From Pseudomonas sp. GM48 (GTDB taxonomy: Bacteria > Pseudomonadota > Gammaproteobacteria > Pseudomonadales > Pseudomonadaceae): a DNA stretch of 64,000 nucleotides. The notes beneath the pieces are model-generated. The model was not told the DNA's origin, made no database searches, and saw only the letters and a list, made by a program, of their open reading frames with translations. How positions within the stretch are numbered: position 1 is the stretch's first letter; each line of letters starts with the position of its first letter. Where the stretch lies: assembly GCF_000282335.1 (NCBI RefSeq), contig NZ_AKJM01000058.1, positions 1-64,000 on the forward strand. The letters run 5' to 3'. This document shows positions 17,232 through 26,198 of the stretch, one piece after another. The position numbers and the translations under genes are program-made.

Positions 17232-18584
17232 TCAGAGCACCCCGGGCACCACCAGGGTCAACCAGGCAACACAGGGTCCCACCAGGGCAACCACCGCGCT
17301 GTAGATCAGCAGGCTGCGCAACACTTTTTCTCGCTCCTGCGGGGGGGTATTGGCAACCACCAGCGCACCATTGGTGGAGAACGGGCTGGTGTCGACGATG
17401 GTGGTGGAAATGGCGATGGCCGCAACCACGCCGACCGCACTGATGTGACCCTGGCTCAAGAATGGCACGGCCAGGGGAATGATCACCCCTAGCAACGCCG
17501 TGGACGAAGCGAAGGACGAGATAATTGCGGCAGTGAAGCACAGCAGCAAAGCGACCAGCAGCGGCTCACCCAAGCCGGAGATGCCATGGGCGACATAGTC
17601 GATGGTACCGATGGTCTGCATCACTCCGATGTAAGTGATGATCCCGGTGATCAGCAGAACAGTCGACCAGCTGACCTTGTCAATGGCCGCCTTCTGCGCC
17701 TTGGGCGCGAACATGGCCAGGACTACCGCGACTGTCATGGCCACCAACCCGATGTTGAACTTGAACACTAATGCCGAGATCGCCAGGGCCAACAGCCCGA
17801 CCAGCGTCGACAGCTTGGCCCCGTCCAGGCCGCTGAGGGTCTGTAGCGGCGCACCGGCACCCGTCAGGTCAGGACGATAATAAGCAGGGGACGCCGGCGT
17901 ACCGCCGTGGCCAAGAATGGCCAGCGATGCACCAGCAGCATGCAACTCGGGACCGGGCAGGACCGCCACCAATGACAGGCGAGCGCTACGTAAACCACCG
18001 AAGACTACGAATACCACCATGGCAATCCCCAGGTTGAACAGCAGGCTGGCGATGAACAGCGTGAACGGTGCATAAGGCAGCCCGGAGGACGCAACGATCT
18101 GATTGGTTATGCCACCGAAAATACTCACAGGGGAGAAACTGCCGCCTTGAGCGCCGTGAATCACCATCAGTCCCATGAGCACCGGGTTGATGCGGTACTG
18201 CACGGCGAAGTTGAGAGCAATAGGCGCGAGGATCGCTGCCACCGCAGGGCTCAGCGCACCGAAACCGGTGAGCAGCGCCGCCACCACGAACATCACCCAG
18301 GGTATCCAGGCGACATGGCCACGCACCATCAACACTGCCCGTTCGATCAGCCAGTCGATGGTGCCGTTGTTCTGGGCGATGCCGAACAAATAGGTGACAC
18401 CGACCAAAGTCAGGAACAGGTCACTGGGAAAGCCGGCGAAGATGGTCGCCGCTGTCATGTCCATTATCACCGAGCCGACGATAAAGGCCGCTGCGAACGC
18501 CAGCGCGCCCATGTTGATGGGCAACACGCTAGCAATGCCGAAAATGACCACCAGCACTAAAATTGACAGAATTTCATTATTCAT
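17232..18584 (-). CDS. matC: MatC-type dicarboxylate (malonate) carrier
   Basis: The product of 450 residues has 11-13 hydrophobic segments. Its N-terminal domain (L-P-I-N-M-G, F-P-S-D-L-F-L-T-L-V-G-V-T-Y-L-F-G-I-A-Q-N-N-G-T) matches the MatC_N family of the ion-transporter superfamily, known from rhizobial malonate uptake. The C-terminal half has I-V-D-T-S-P-F-S-T-N-G-A-L, a substrate-site-like loop. It lies on the same strand and downstream of the CoA-transferase and decarboxylase genes (171-base gap with a hairpin), so it most likely imports the acid they process. The exact acid is inferred. Confidence 0.85.
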   Translation of the reverse strand: MNNEILSILVLVVIFGIASVLPINMGALAFAAAFIVGSVIMDMTAATIFAGFPSDLFLTLVGVTYLFGIAQNNGTIDWLIERAVLMVRGHVAWIPWVMFVVAALLTGFGALSPAVAAILAPIALNFAVQYRINPVLMGLMVIHGAQGGSFSPVSIFGGITNQIVASSGLPYAPFTLFIASLLFNLGIAMVVFVVFGGLRSARLSLVAVLPGPELHAAGASLAILGHGGTPASPAYYRPDLTGAGAPLQTLSGLDGAKLSTLVGLLALAISALVFKFNIGLVAMTVAVVLAMFAPKAQKAAIDKVSWSTVLLITGIITYIGVMQTIGTIDYVAHGISGLGEPLLVALLLCFTAAIISSFASSTALLGVIIPLAVPFLSQGHISAVGVVAAIAISTTIVDTSPFSTNGALVVANTPPQEREKVLRSLLIYSAVVALVGPCVAWLTLVVPGVL

Positions 18585-18606
18585 TTCAATCTGACTCCCC
18601 GCATTC

Positions 18607-18629
18607 GGACGGTCCCGCAGGTACCGTCC
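18607..18629. other. Hairpin between decarboxylase and matC genes
   Basis: GGACGGT and ACCGTCC form a 7-bp stem, with a T-rich stretch on the + strand side. Both flanking genes read leftward, so the T-tract is on the wrong side to terminate them. It may instead be a processing or attenuation structure in the matC leader. Confidence 0.35.
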
Positions 18630-18755
18630 TTGTTGTTATTTTTTCGGGATGTTTAGCAACCGACTCACGTCGGGCCGGGCGTGCGCCGAAACGAGGAAGC
18701 GTGCCTTGCCTGCGAAGTCGGTCGTGCAAACACAGAAGCTTTCAAAGCTGTCGTG

Positions 18756-19550
18756 CTAATTGCCATTGAATGCGGCTGGCCGGCGCTCGGCAAAGGCTGC
18801 CAGTCCTTCGCCAAAGTCAGCACTTTCGCAGGCTTGTCGGCGCAGTTCGGCAATCTGCTCCATCGCCTGCACCGGAATCGGTTGCAGGTCTTCGAGGATA
18901 CGCAGCTGTTCCTTGACCGCCGCAACGGCCAGCGGTGCTTTGCCGGCGATGCCGTGTGCCAGTTCCAGCGCGGTCGCTTCCAGCGCATCAGTGTCGACCA
19001 GTCGATTGACCAGACCAAACCGTTCCGCCCGTTCCGCATCGAGCTTCTGTGCAGTGAAAAACATCTCCTTCAATACATGAATCGGTAAATTGTTGAAGAA
19101 GCGCAGCAATCCACTGGTGGTGTACGGCAATCCAATGTTCACTGGAGTCATGGCAAAGCTTGCGCTGCGGTCCGCGACGACCATGTCGCAGCTCATTACC
19201 AGATCCACCGCGCCGCCCCACACCGAGCCGGACACCAAGGCAATCACCACGCCGGGATAGGCGCGGATGCGGCGCAAAACCTGTTCGAGCGGTTTGCCAT
19301 AGGCAATCGGGTCGCGGTCGTGTTGCAGTTCGCGGATATCGTGGCCGGCACTCCACACGGATTGGCCGACTTCGCTGCCGAGGATCACCACGGGGATGCG
19401 TTGTGACGCCAGGGCGACGAGGCTTTCGTCGAGCGCCGTCAGCAGCTGCGCGCTGAGTGCATTGCGCTGTGTGGGGTTGCTGAAGACCAGCCGCGCGATG
19501 CGTTCATCGACCCGGTTCACGGTCACGGTTGTGGAAGAGGCTGGATTCAT
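18756..19550 (-). CDS. scpB: Methylmalonyl-CoA decarboxylase, crotonase family
   Basis: This 264-residue crotonase-fold protein shares the signature blocks of E. coli ScpB: S-A-G-H-D-I-R-E-L with the active-site His, G-S-V-W-G-G-A at the oxyanion hole, and M-T-P-V-N-I-G-L-P-Y with the Tyr. These distinguish ScpB from ordinary enoyl-CoA hydratases. The family decarboxylates (R)-methylmalonyl-CoA to propionyl-CoA and can act on malonyl-CoA. Its ATG overlaps the CoA-transferase stop (ATGA), so the two are translationally coupled. With the MatC carrier it forms a compact dicarboxylate degradation set. Confidence 0.85.
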   Translation of the reverse strand: MNPASSTTVTVNRVDERIARLVFSNPTQRNALSAQLLTALDESLVALASQRIPVVILGSEVGQSVWSAGHDIRELQHDRDPIAYGKPLEQVLRRIRAYPGVVIALVSGSVWGGAVDLVMSCDMVVADRSASFAMTPVNIGLPYTTSGLLRFFNNLPIHVLKEMFFTAQKLDAERAERFGLVNRLVDTDALEATALELAHGIAGKAPLAVAAVKEQLRILEDLQPIPVQAMEQIAELRRQACESADFGEGLAAFAERRPAAFNGN

Positions 19551-20776
19551 TGTGTGGCTCCTGTCGATTGCGCGCCGGTCATGTCATCGGAGTTCTGGAA
19601 CACTATTTTCGCGGCGAGCAATGCGTTGATTGATGCAGCGTCGAAACCGGCTTCGCGCAATACTTCGACGGTGTGTTCGCCAAGCAGTGGCGGTGGGCGG
19701 CTGACAACGCTGTCAGTGTCGCAGAACACCGGGGTCACTACCTGACGCAGTGCACCAAGTGTCGGATGCGTGAGTGTCTCGGTCAGTTGGCTGTGCAGCA
19801 CCTGCGGGTCGTCGAAGACCTCATCGAGTGTGTTGATCGGGCCGGCGGGTAATCCTGCGTCGACGAACAGCGAGGTCCACTCGCGTTTGCTGCGGGTTTT
19901 CAAACGACTTTCCAGAATCTCTCTCAATTCATCACGACGTTCGACCCTCGCTTCATTGGTGGCGAAGCGCGGATCGTCCGGCAGCTCGGGCAAGTCGAGC
20001 AGTGCGCACAAACGCCCCCACATGGCCGAGGTGATCGGCGCCAGATTGAGCGGGCCATCCTTTGTCTGGAACACGCCGTAAGGTGCAATCACCGAATGGG
20101 CGTTGCCGGTGCGGCGCGGCACATCCCCCAGGCTGAGGTAGCGTTGGCCGTGCACACTCAGCAATCCGACCAGACTGGCCAGCAGCGACGTGCTGACATG
20201 TTGGCCGCGCCCGGTGCGCTCGCGCTCGAGCAGCGCGGCCAGCACCGCTGTCACCAACCACATGCCCGAAGTCAAATCGCCGATGGCGGTGCCGGTGCGT
20301 GTCGGGTCGCCATCGACGAAACCGGTCAGGCTCATAAGCCCCGAGTAGCCTTGGGCGATCTGGTCGAAGCCCGGCCAACTGCTCATCGGCCCGTCGGCGC
20401 CAAAGGCGTTAATGCTGCCCAATACCAGTCGCGGATTGCGGGCGCTGAGCACCTCATAACCGAGGCCCATGCTTTCCAGCGTGCCAGGCTTGAAGTTCTC
20501 GATGACGACGTCGGCGTCATCGATCAGCTGCTGGATGGTGGTCAGCCCTTCGGGATTGCGCAAGTCAATGCACATGCCGCGCTTGTTGCGGTTACACGAT
20601 AAATAGTAGGTGCTCACGCCCCGGTCGAAGGGGCCCCAGGTGCGGCTCATATCGCCAGTCGGGCCGGGCTCGATCTTGATCACATCGGCACCGAGGTCTG
20701 CCAGCACCATGGTGCAGAACGGCCCTGACAGTGCGCGACTCAGGTCGACGATTTTCACGCCTTGCAAAGCATGCAT
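19547..20776 (-). CDS. CaiB/BaiF family (class III) CoA-transferase
   Basis: The 409-residue product has the family N-terminus (G-V-K-I-V-D-L-S-R-A-L-S-G-P-F), A-D-L-G-A-D-V-I-K-I-E-P, C-N-R-N-K-R-G and P-G-F-D-Q-I-A-Q-G, whose Asp (near residue 165) forms the acyl-enzyme. These enzymes move CoA between organic acids. The ATG at 20776 was chosen because GGAGAG precedes it closely. As first gene of the leftward unit it would supply the CoA thioester used by the decarboxylase, with a donor such as succinyl-CoA or the acyl-CoA product. Confidence 0.9.
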   Translation of the reverse strand: MHALQGVKIVDLSRALSGPFCTMVLADLGADVIKIEPGPTGDMSRTWGPFDRGVSTYYLSCNRNKRGMCIDLRNPEGLTTIQQLIDDADVVIENFKPGTLESMGLGYEVLSARNPRLVLGSINAFGADGPMSSWPGFDQIAQGYSGLMSLTGFVDGDPTRTGTAIGDLTSGMWLVTAVLAALLERERTGRGQHVSTSLLASLVGLLSVHGQRYLSLGDVPRRTGNAHSVIAPYGVFQTKDGPLNLAPITSAMWGRLCALLDLPELPDDPRFATNEARVERRDELREILESRLKTRSKREWTSLFVDAGLPAGPINTLDEVFDDPQVLHSQLTETLTHPTLGALRQVVTPVFCDTDSVVSRPPPLLGEHTVEVLREAGFDAASINALLAAKIVFQNSDDMTGAQSTGATQ

Positions 20777-20891
20777 TGGACTCTCCATTGAAGGGTTGAA
20801 TACGGGCTATTGCGCCAAGGCCTTTGAGGCGCAACTTGCCTTTGATGACCGTGAGCGCTTCGTGTTGTGAGACGAGTCTAGGCGCCGTATC

Positions 20892-20910
20892 TCATATCCT
20901 TCAAATATGA
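20892..20910. promoter_or_regulatory. Probable LysR operator in the CoA-transferase/LysR gap
   Basis: TCATAT at 20892-20897 and ATATGA at 20905-20910 form a perfect dyad with a 7-base centre. It contains a T-N11-A arrangement as expected for LysR proteins and sits in the middle of the 181-base divergent promoter region. Confidence 0.55.
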
Positions 20911-20957
20911 TATTCCTCTAAACTCATCGGAAAATCATATGGCTTGGGAGGGTACAC

Positions 20958-21902
20958 ATGGACCTGCGCCAGTTGCGGTATTTCATCAAGGTGGTCGAGT
21001 GCGGGAACATCACCCGCGCCAGTGAAACACTGCATATCGCGCAGCCAGCCATCAGCCAGCAGATGCGCAACCTGGAACAGGACATGGGCATGCAACTGCT
21101 CGAGCGCAGCGTGCATGGTGTTGTTCCCACGGCAGCCGGGCAAACGCTTTATCGGCATGCCATCGAACTGCTGCGCCAGGCCGACGGCACCCACGAACTG
21201 CTGCGTCAGGACGCCGAATTCCCGCAAGGCAAAGTCTCGGTCGGCATGCCGTCGAGTACGGCGCGTATGCTGGCAATTCCGCTCGCACGCACCATTCGCA
21301 GCCGTTATCCGGGCATCAAGTTGGAATTGATCGATTCTCCGAGCGCCGAACTCGGACATCTGATCACGGTAGGGCGAGTGGCACTGGCGGTGAATGTCGA
21401 TGCGGTCGAAACCCGGGGCGTGGCTTTCCGGCGGCTGTTAACCGAAACGCTGTACTTGGTGGCGTGGCCGGAATTTCCAATATCGGATGAACCGGTGTCG
21501 ATTGAGGCATTGGCGAAGATGCCGCTGGTGCTGCCCTGCGCTCCGAACACCATTCGCAGTCGGGTCGAATTTGCACTACAGGAGGCCGGCCTGAAATGCG
21601 AGGTTGAATTCGAAGCCAATTCCACCGACCTGTTGTTCTCAGCCGTCAAGGCGCAGCTCGGTGTCACGATCCTGCCGTGGGCCGCGGCCCATGTTGAGCT
21701 TGAGCAACACAGGCTCAAGCTGGCCAGGATCGATCATCGACTGTTCAAGCGGGATCTTTCGCTGTGCTGGCATGACACGGTTGTAGAGAGCAATGCCGTG
21801 CAGAAGGTCAAGGCGACCATTTTCGAGCTGTTCGAGGAATTCCAGCGGCAGCCGGGGTGGGCAGATGAACAGGTCAATGGAAAGAACCTCCAGGACTACT
21901 GA
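20958..21902 (+). CDS. LysR-family regulator of the malonate/methylmalonate-type module
   Basis: A LysR protein of 314 residues: M-D-L-R-Q-L-R-Y-F, I-T-R-A-S-E-T-L, Q-P-A-I-S-Q-Q-M in the DNA-binding domain and an effector domain close to the Nac/Cbl-like branch. It is divergent from the CoA-transferase gene across a gap with a perfect operator-like dyad, so control of that unit is likely. The inducer may be the imported dicarboxylate or its CoA ester, but this is an inference. Confidence 0.9.
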   Translation: MDLRQLRYFIKVVECGNITRASETLHIAQPAISQQMRNLEQDMGMQLLERSVHGVVPTAAGQTLYRHAIELLRQADGTHELLRQDAEFPQGKVSVGMPSSTARMLAIPLARTIRSRYPGIKLELIDSPSAELGHLITVGRVALAVNVDAVETRGVAFRRLLTETLYLVAWPEFPISDEPVSIEALAKMPLVLPCAPNTIRSRVEFALQEAGLKCEVEFEANSTDLLFSAVKAQLGVTILPWAAAHVELEQHRLKLARIDHRLFKRDLSLCWHDTVVESNAVQKVKATIFELFEEFQRQPGWADEQVNGKNLQDY

Positions 21903-22215
21903 CGGGCTGCTTTGGGTCCAGGCTGTGTGAATACGTTTTGGAGCAGGTTTGGCAGTCAGGACTGGAACGAAAAGCGCGTTCCTACGCAAATTTCCAGTCT
22001 GCTGGTTAACCAAGCGCTGGCAGATTTTACGTAGCAACGCACACTTCGAAACAGCACATGCGCTTTCACAAAAGCCTGGGTTGTTCTCTGCCGGTCCGGA
22101 GCGCACCAGCCGTTCAACCGGGGAAATCAGTCGCTGAAACTGCGCGATCAGGCTGGGTCACTGAACCAGCAACTGACCCAATTCAAGGATTGAGCCAGTT
22201 GCTATCGTTGCAGGG
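21903..22215. other. Intergenic, degenerate repeat-like DNA, no gene recognised
   Basis: This 313-base gap between convergent genes contains CTGCTTTGGGTCCAGGCTGTG and other stretches that look like degraded IS- or repeat-derived DNA. I see no frame with recognisable protein similarity. Confidence 0.35.
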
Positions 22216-23175
22216 TTAGTGGAACGGGAAGATGTAGTTCATCCATGCAGCCATGCGCAGCAGGATTTTGCGCATCATCGCGATGTGATGGAAATGCTGG
22301 CTGTACAGCGCCGCCTGGCCGTAGGCCCCGCCCGGCATCTGGTCGGCGTACTGGGCATAGTCGGGATCGGTGATTTCAATGATCACCGGAACCCGGCCGG
22401 CCGGTGGTGAACCGGTGAAGCCGATCAGCGTGCCCGAAGGCTGGATCTGGCCTTCGGCGATGACAGAAATCACGTTTTTGACCTTGCCTTCGAAAACCTT
22501 CCCGGGAATGCCGTCAAACGCGACTTCGGCCTCGTCGCCTTCTGTCAGGCGCAACAGGCTGTTCTGGCGCATCCATGCGGCGAAGTAATGCCCTTCGGCG
22601 GGAATGAAGACCATCGACGGGCGCAGCGGCAACTTGGTCGCCATCATGCCCGGACGCAGCGAAACGTGGGTGACGAAGCCTTTGCTCGGCGCACGGACCG
22701 TGGTGTTGTCGAGCTCGTACTGCGCATTGTCCAGTTGTGCCTTCAGGTCATCACTGCGAGCGACCACAATGTCCAGTTCCCGTTGGGTACTGAAATTACG
22801 CTTGATCAACTCGGTGATCCGGGCGCGATCGGCCTGGGCAGAAATCAGCTGTGCCTTGAGGGATTTCAGCCGATATTCGAAAGGCGCGGGATCAATGCGA
22901 AACAGCACATCGCCTTTTTCCAGGGGCTGGTTGGTCTTCACCGGCACGTCGATCACCTGGCCGCTGACGACGGGTATCACTGGAACCGATACAAAATAGG
23001 AACGCGCCACTTCGGAGTAGGGGTGGTTGTAGTTCATCGTGAAAATCATCGCGCCGACAATCACGATTCCGCCCAGCACCGCCGTGGGCACTGTCCATTT
23101 GTTCAAAGGGATGCGGAAGATTTTGAAGATGGCTACGCAGATTGCCGCATACGTCAGAACGAGTAAAAGATCCAT
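22216..23175 (-). CDS. yiaV: YiaV-type HlyD-family membrane fusion protein
   Basis: The 319-residue product has two N-terminal membrane helices (residues 2-17 and 28-48), unlike EmrA-type adaptors that have one. A biotinyl-lipoyl-like half (V-S-G-Q-V-I-D-V-P-V-K-T-N-Q-P-L-E-K-G-D-V-L-F) follows, then a short coiled coil and the second half T-T-V-R-A-P-S-K-G-F-V-T. This plan and the adjoining DUF3302 gene match E. coli yiaVW. It is an inner-membrane adaptor of unknown cargo. Only 3 bases separate the stop of the upstream yiaW-like gene from its start. Confidence 0.85.
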   Translation of the reverse strand: MDLLLVLTYAAICVAIFKIFRIPLNKWTVPTAVLGGIVIVGAMIFTMNYNHPYSEVARSYFVSVPVIPVVSGQVIDVPVKTNQPLEKGDVLFRIDPAPFEYRLKSLKAQLISAQADRARITELIKRNFSTQRELDIVVARSDDLKAQLDNAQYELDNTTVRAPSKGFVTHVSLRPGMMATKLPLRPSMVFIPAEGHYFAAWMRQNSLLRLTEGDEAEVAFDGIPGKVFEGKVKNVISVIAEGQIQPSGTLIGFTGSPPAGRVPVIIEITDPDYAQYADQMPGGAYGQAALYSQHFHHIAMMRKILLRMAAWMNYIFPFH

Positions 23176-23178
23176 GAC

Positions 23179-23550
23179 TCAATGGCCCTCGCCGAGATTA
23201 TCCGTTGGCACCCGGTTCTGTGTCGTGCCCGTCGCCGCTTCCAGGCGTTCGATCCGGCCTTGCAGTTCGGCGACCTGTTGTTCGAGGTGAACCACATGAC
23301 TTTTGGGTGAATGTCCGTCACTGAAACCCCAGCCCCGGTCCTCTCGATAGGCCATCGCCCAGATCCACAGGAATGGCCAAAGCGCGTGCAAGGTGAACAG
23401 GCTGACCCAGCCAGTGGCGTGGATCGCATCCTGGTGAGGGTGGTTGCGGTGGACAGCAATTTCATAGGGGATGTCGTGGAGCAGGATGATCCCGTAGAAC
23501 AGGACAAGCCCGACAAAAACCAGCAGGCCTAGCGCGAAGTAATCAAGCAT
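23179..23550 (-). CDS. yiaW: YiaW-like DUF3302 membrane protein
   Basis: The 123-residue protein has a first hydrophobic helix (L-D-Y-F-A-L-G-L-L-V-F-V-G-L-V-L-F-Y-G-I), H-D-I-P-Y-E-I-A, a second helix around A-L-W-P-F-L-W-I-W-A and a coiled-coil tail (V-H-L-E-Q-Q-V-A-E-L-Q-G-R-I-E-R-L-E). This is the DUF3302 pattern. It is the first gene of the two-gene unit with the adaptor; the pair probably acts as one envelope complex. Confidence 0.88.
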   Translation of the reverse strand: MLDYFALGLLVFVGLVLFYGIILLHDIPYEIAVHRNHPHQDAIHATGWVSLFTLHALWPFLWIWAMAYREDRGWGFSDGHSPKSHVVHLEQQVAELQGRIERLEAATGTTQNRVPTDNLGEGH

Positions 23551-23701
23551 GAACCACTCCTCTTGAAGCAGGTAACGTGTCCGCCTGAGTGTAGCCGTTC
23601 AAACTACACTTGACGGGGACGCGGATATTCAGCGTGAGCAACCGGTGCCTGGCCGAAGCGTCGACCGGTTTCGTGCAAGCCCACACCGACGAGGTGAACT
23701 C

Positions 23702-24364
23702 ATGCCAACCAATGGTCAATTCGAGAGGGCGCCTGTACTTGACCCTGTCGAGCGCATTACCGAGGTGATCTTCGGCCTGCTGATGGCCATGACGTTCACC
23801 GGCACTATCAGTGTGGCCACGGCAGACCAGGCAGCCGAACGCACGATGATGATTGCCGCACTTGGCTGCAATCTCGCCTGGGGACTGGCTGATGCTGTGA
23901 TGTACCTGTTGCGCACACTGGTCGAGCGCACGCGCAGGATCAATTTGTACCTCACGTTGCGCAATGGAACGGATGCCGCAGCCGGGCAGGCGCTCGTTGC
24001 GCAAGTGTTGCCGTTGCAGTTCGCGGCGGCGGCCGGCAGCGAAGGCCTGGAGTTGTTGCGCCGTCGGCTGCTCGAGCAGCCCCCCATGCCGACCAGGGCT
24101 TACCTCGGCTGGAAGGACTTCAAGGGTGCTCTCGGTGTTTTCCTGTTGGTCGTGTGCTCGACATTTCCGCTGGTAGTGCCGTTCATGCTGCTCGATCAAA
24201 CCGCACTCGCCATCCGCCTGTCCAACCTGATCGGGCTTGTGGTGCTGTTCATCGCAGGCTGGATGCTCGCCAGATACGCTGGCGCTGCGCAATGGCAGGG
24301 CGGGGTGGTAATGGCCGTTACGGGAGGAGTGCTGATCCTTGCAATCATTGCGCTGGGTGGATAA
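23702..24364 (+). CDS. VIT1/CCC1-like membrane protein
   Basis: The protein of 220 residues has about five hydrophobic segments: two near the N-terminus (V-I-F-G-L-L-M-A-M-T-F-T-G-T and I-A-A-L-G-C-N-L-A-W-G-L-A-D-A), a helical cytoplasmic middle and three at the C-terminus. The G-C-N-L-A-W-G-L-x-D segment is shared with VIT family iron/manganese transporter-like proteins. The ATG at 23702 follows GAGGTG. It is divergent from yiaVW. The acidic metal-site residues of bona fide VIT proteins are not obvious, so transport is unproven. Confidence 0.6.
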   Translation: MPTNGQFERAPVLDPVERITEVIFGLLMAMTFTGTISVATADQAAERTMMIAALGCNLAWGLADAVMYLLRTLVERTRRINLYLTLRNGTDAAAGQALVAQVLPLQFAAAAGSEGLELLRRRLLEQPPMPTRAYLGWKDFKGALGVFLLVVCSTFPLVVPFMLLDQTALAIRLSNLIGLVVLFIAGWMLARYAGAAQWQGGVVMAVTGGVLILAIIALGG

Positions 24365-24441
24365 CAACTGGGCATAATTCAACACACTAAAGACTCATTC
24401 TCATTTACTATTGCCCTTCCATTTATGTTGGGCAGCCTGAT

Positions 24442-25524
24442 ATGGATGTTCTCGCCACTATCCATCTTTATTTATTCCAGTGGGTGATTGAGCCGGTCAC
24501 CGGGCAGTTCCTCGGCATTTTCGACTTCAACGGTCGGCTCGGTCTATCCTTTCTCTGCATGTCTTACAGCATCGCTTACTGCCTGTTCCGGTTCCGCAAG
24601 TCCCGGGGCTTGACCGATGCGCGTTCGTTCGGGCAATTCATCGGTGGCTGTCGGGTATATCTGCATCGGTCGGCACTGCTGGATTATCGCTACTACTTCG
24701 TGCTCGCCATCCTCAAGGTTGCACTGGTCCTGCCCATTGTCGGCCTGGTTGATCCGTATGTTTTGCGTTCAGCGGACTACATCGCGTTCTTCACCAACCT
24801 GTGGGGCGCAAGGACACAAATGCAGGAGAACCTGGCGCTGACCTTGCTCTATGGGCTCGGCGTATTTCTGGTCAAGGATTTCAGCCATTACTGGGGCCAT
24901 CGCGCCTTTCATTCGCGGTATCTGTGGGCCTTCCACAAGGTCCATCATTCGGCGCCCGTGCTGGTGCCGGCGACGGCCAGCCGGGTGCATTTTCTGGAAG
25001 AGGTGGTCGAGAAGCTGACGGATACCATTTGCCTCGGCGCGTTTGCCGGGGTCTTCTGGTACGCCTGTGGTGGAGAGATCAGCCGCTATACGCTGTTTGG
25101 CGCAACCTACATGGTGTTCATCTTCAATGGCCTGGCGGCCAACCTGCGTCACAGTCATGTCTGGCTGTCCTTCGGGCCGGTGCTTGAGCGGGTGCTGAGC
25201 AGCCCGGCGCAACACCAGATTCATCACAGCGATGCACCGCGACACTTCAACAAGAATTTCGGCATCAATCTGTCACTGTGGGACTGGATGTTCGGCACGC
25301 TTTACGTCACACAGTCCAGACCCGAGTCCATTCAGTTCGGCACCGGTGAGCCGGATCACGAACGTTACCTGACGCTGCGGGGGTTGATCGTCACGCCGTT
25401 TGTGGACATCGCCCGCAAACTCCTTGCTGACAAACGCTCGAAATCACCGTCTTCCAGCCGTTCTGATCCGTATTTTTCAGCGCAATCTGCCTCTGTAACG
25501 GATGCAGCCGTCGGCCCACAATAA
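24442..25524 (+). CDS. Sterol desaturase / fatty-acid hydroxylase family membrane enzyme
   Basis: The 360-residue membrane protein carries the di-iron histidine clusters: H-Y-W-G-H-R-A-F-H, F-H-K-V-H-H-S and, toward the C-terminus, H-Q-I-H-H-S, with the conserved D-F-S-H-Y before the first. Several hydrophobic segments flank them. Such enzymes hydroxylate or desaturate lipids using O2. It lies 77 bases after the VIT-like gene. The substrate (sterol-like, hopanoid or fatty acyl chain) cannot be told. Confidence 0.88.
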   Translation: MDVLATIHLYLFQWVIEPVTGQFLGIFDFNGRLGLSFLCMSYSIAYCLFRFRKSRGLTDARSFGQFIGGCRVYLHRSALLDYRYYFVLAILKVALVLPIVGLVDPYVLRSADYIAFFTNLWGARTQMQENLALTLLYGLGVFLVKDFSHYWGHRAFHSRYLWAFHKVHHSAPVLVPATASRVHFLEEVVEKLTDTICLGAFAGVFWYACGGEISRYTLFGATYMVFIFNGLAANLRHSHVWLSFGPVLERVLSSPAQHQIHHSDAPRHFNKNFGINLSLWDWMFGTLYVTQSRPESIQFGTGEPDHERYLTLRGLIVTPFVDIARKLLADKRSKSPSSSRSDPYFSAQSASVTDAAVGPQ

Positions 25525-25592
25525 ATCTTCGGTACGCAGTTCGGGCAACGCTCGGCGCCCCTGTACCGCCAATTCATAGTGTGGGAGGCCGC

Positions 25593-25676
25593 ATGGCCAA
25601 GATGACGATTTTTCTCGGCGGTTTTCTGCTGTTGACCATCCTGATTGGTGTGCTCGCGACGATTCCTCCGGGGTGA
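25593..25676 (+). CDS. 27-residue small membrane protein
   Basis: A GGGAGG site 5-6 bases upstream of ATG 25593 leads a 27-codon frame. The peptide is one hydrophobic helix (M-A-K-M-T-I-F-L-G-G-F-L-L-L-T and so on) ending I-P-P-G. Its stop lies immediately beside the convergent mug stop. The strong ribosome site and membrane-like composition suggest a real small protein, though coding is unproven. Confidence 0.45.
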   Translation: MAKMTIFLGGFLLLTILIGVLATIPPG

Positions 25677-26198
25677 TCACCCCTGTCGATTTTCGTCGAC
25701 TGCCAGGCGCAGTTCCCGGTATGCCGTGACCAGTTGCTCAAGGCTGAACGCACGATTTCTTCCGCTGGGGTTAGGCAGGACCCAGACCGAGGCATTGCCG
25801 AAGGTTTTCGCTTGCAGGCCCCAGGCAATATCCCGCTGACCGGACAGTGCGCAATACGCGGCCTTGCCCAGAAACGCCACGAAACGCGGCGCATGGCGTG
25901 CGATTTTCTGTTCGAAGTCCGCGGCGGCGGCGGTGAACTCGTGCAAGGACAACTGATCCGCACTGGCCGTCGGCCGATCGACCACGGCGGTTAGTCCGCA
26001 TTGGTAGCGCAAGATCGTCCGGTCGTTTTCCGGTCGCACCTCCTCGGGAGTAAACCCGGCGAGATGGAGCGTGCGCCAGAAGCGATTGCCGCGCCCCGCA
26101 AAATGCTGCCCTTGAGCAGCGGCAGTCATTCCGGGATTGATCCCGCAAAAGATCACGGCCAATTGCCCGGCAAGAATATCCTCGAGTTGTTCACTCAC
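25677..26198 (-). CDS. mug: G/U mismatch-specific uracil-DNA glycosylase
   Basis: The 173-residue product has the Mug/TDG active-site motif G-I-N-P-G near residue 20, W-R-T-L-H-L-A-G-F downstream and the intercalation-loop motif N-P-S-G-R-N near residue 142. It removes uracil or ethenocytosine from mismatched DNA. Length and motifs fit a complete gene. It overlaps the TetR gene by 8 bases, so it is read from the same leftward transcript. Confidence 0.93.
   Translation of the reverse strand: MSEQLEDILAGQLAVIFCGINPGMTAAAQGQHFAGRGNRFWRTLHLAGFTPEEVRPENDRTILRYQCGLTAVVDRPTASADQLSLHEFTAAAADFEQKIARHAPRFVAFLGKAAYCALSGQRDIAWGLQAKTFGNASVWVLPNPSGRNRAFSLEQLVTAYRELRLAVDENRQG

Noticed and set aside
18607..18629. 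Rho-independent terminator for leftward transcription between decarboxylase and matC
   Set aside because: The T-tract lies on the + strand side, so the hairpin cannot work as a standard terminator for the leftward genes.
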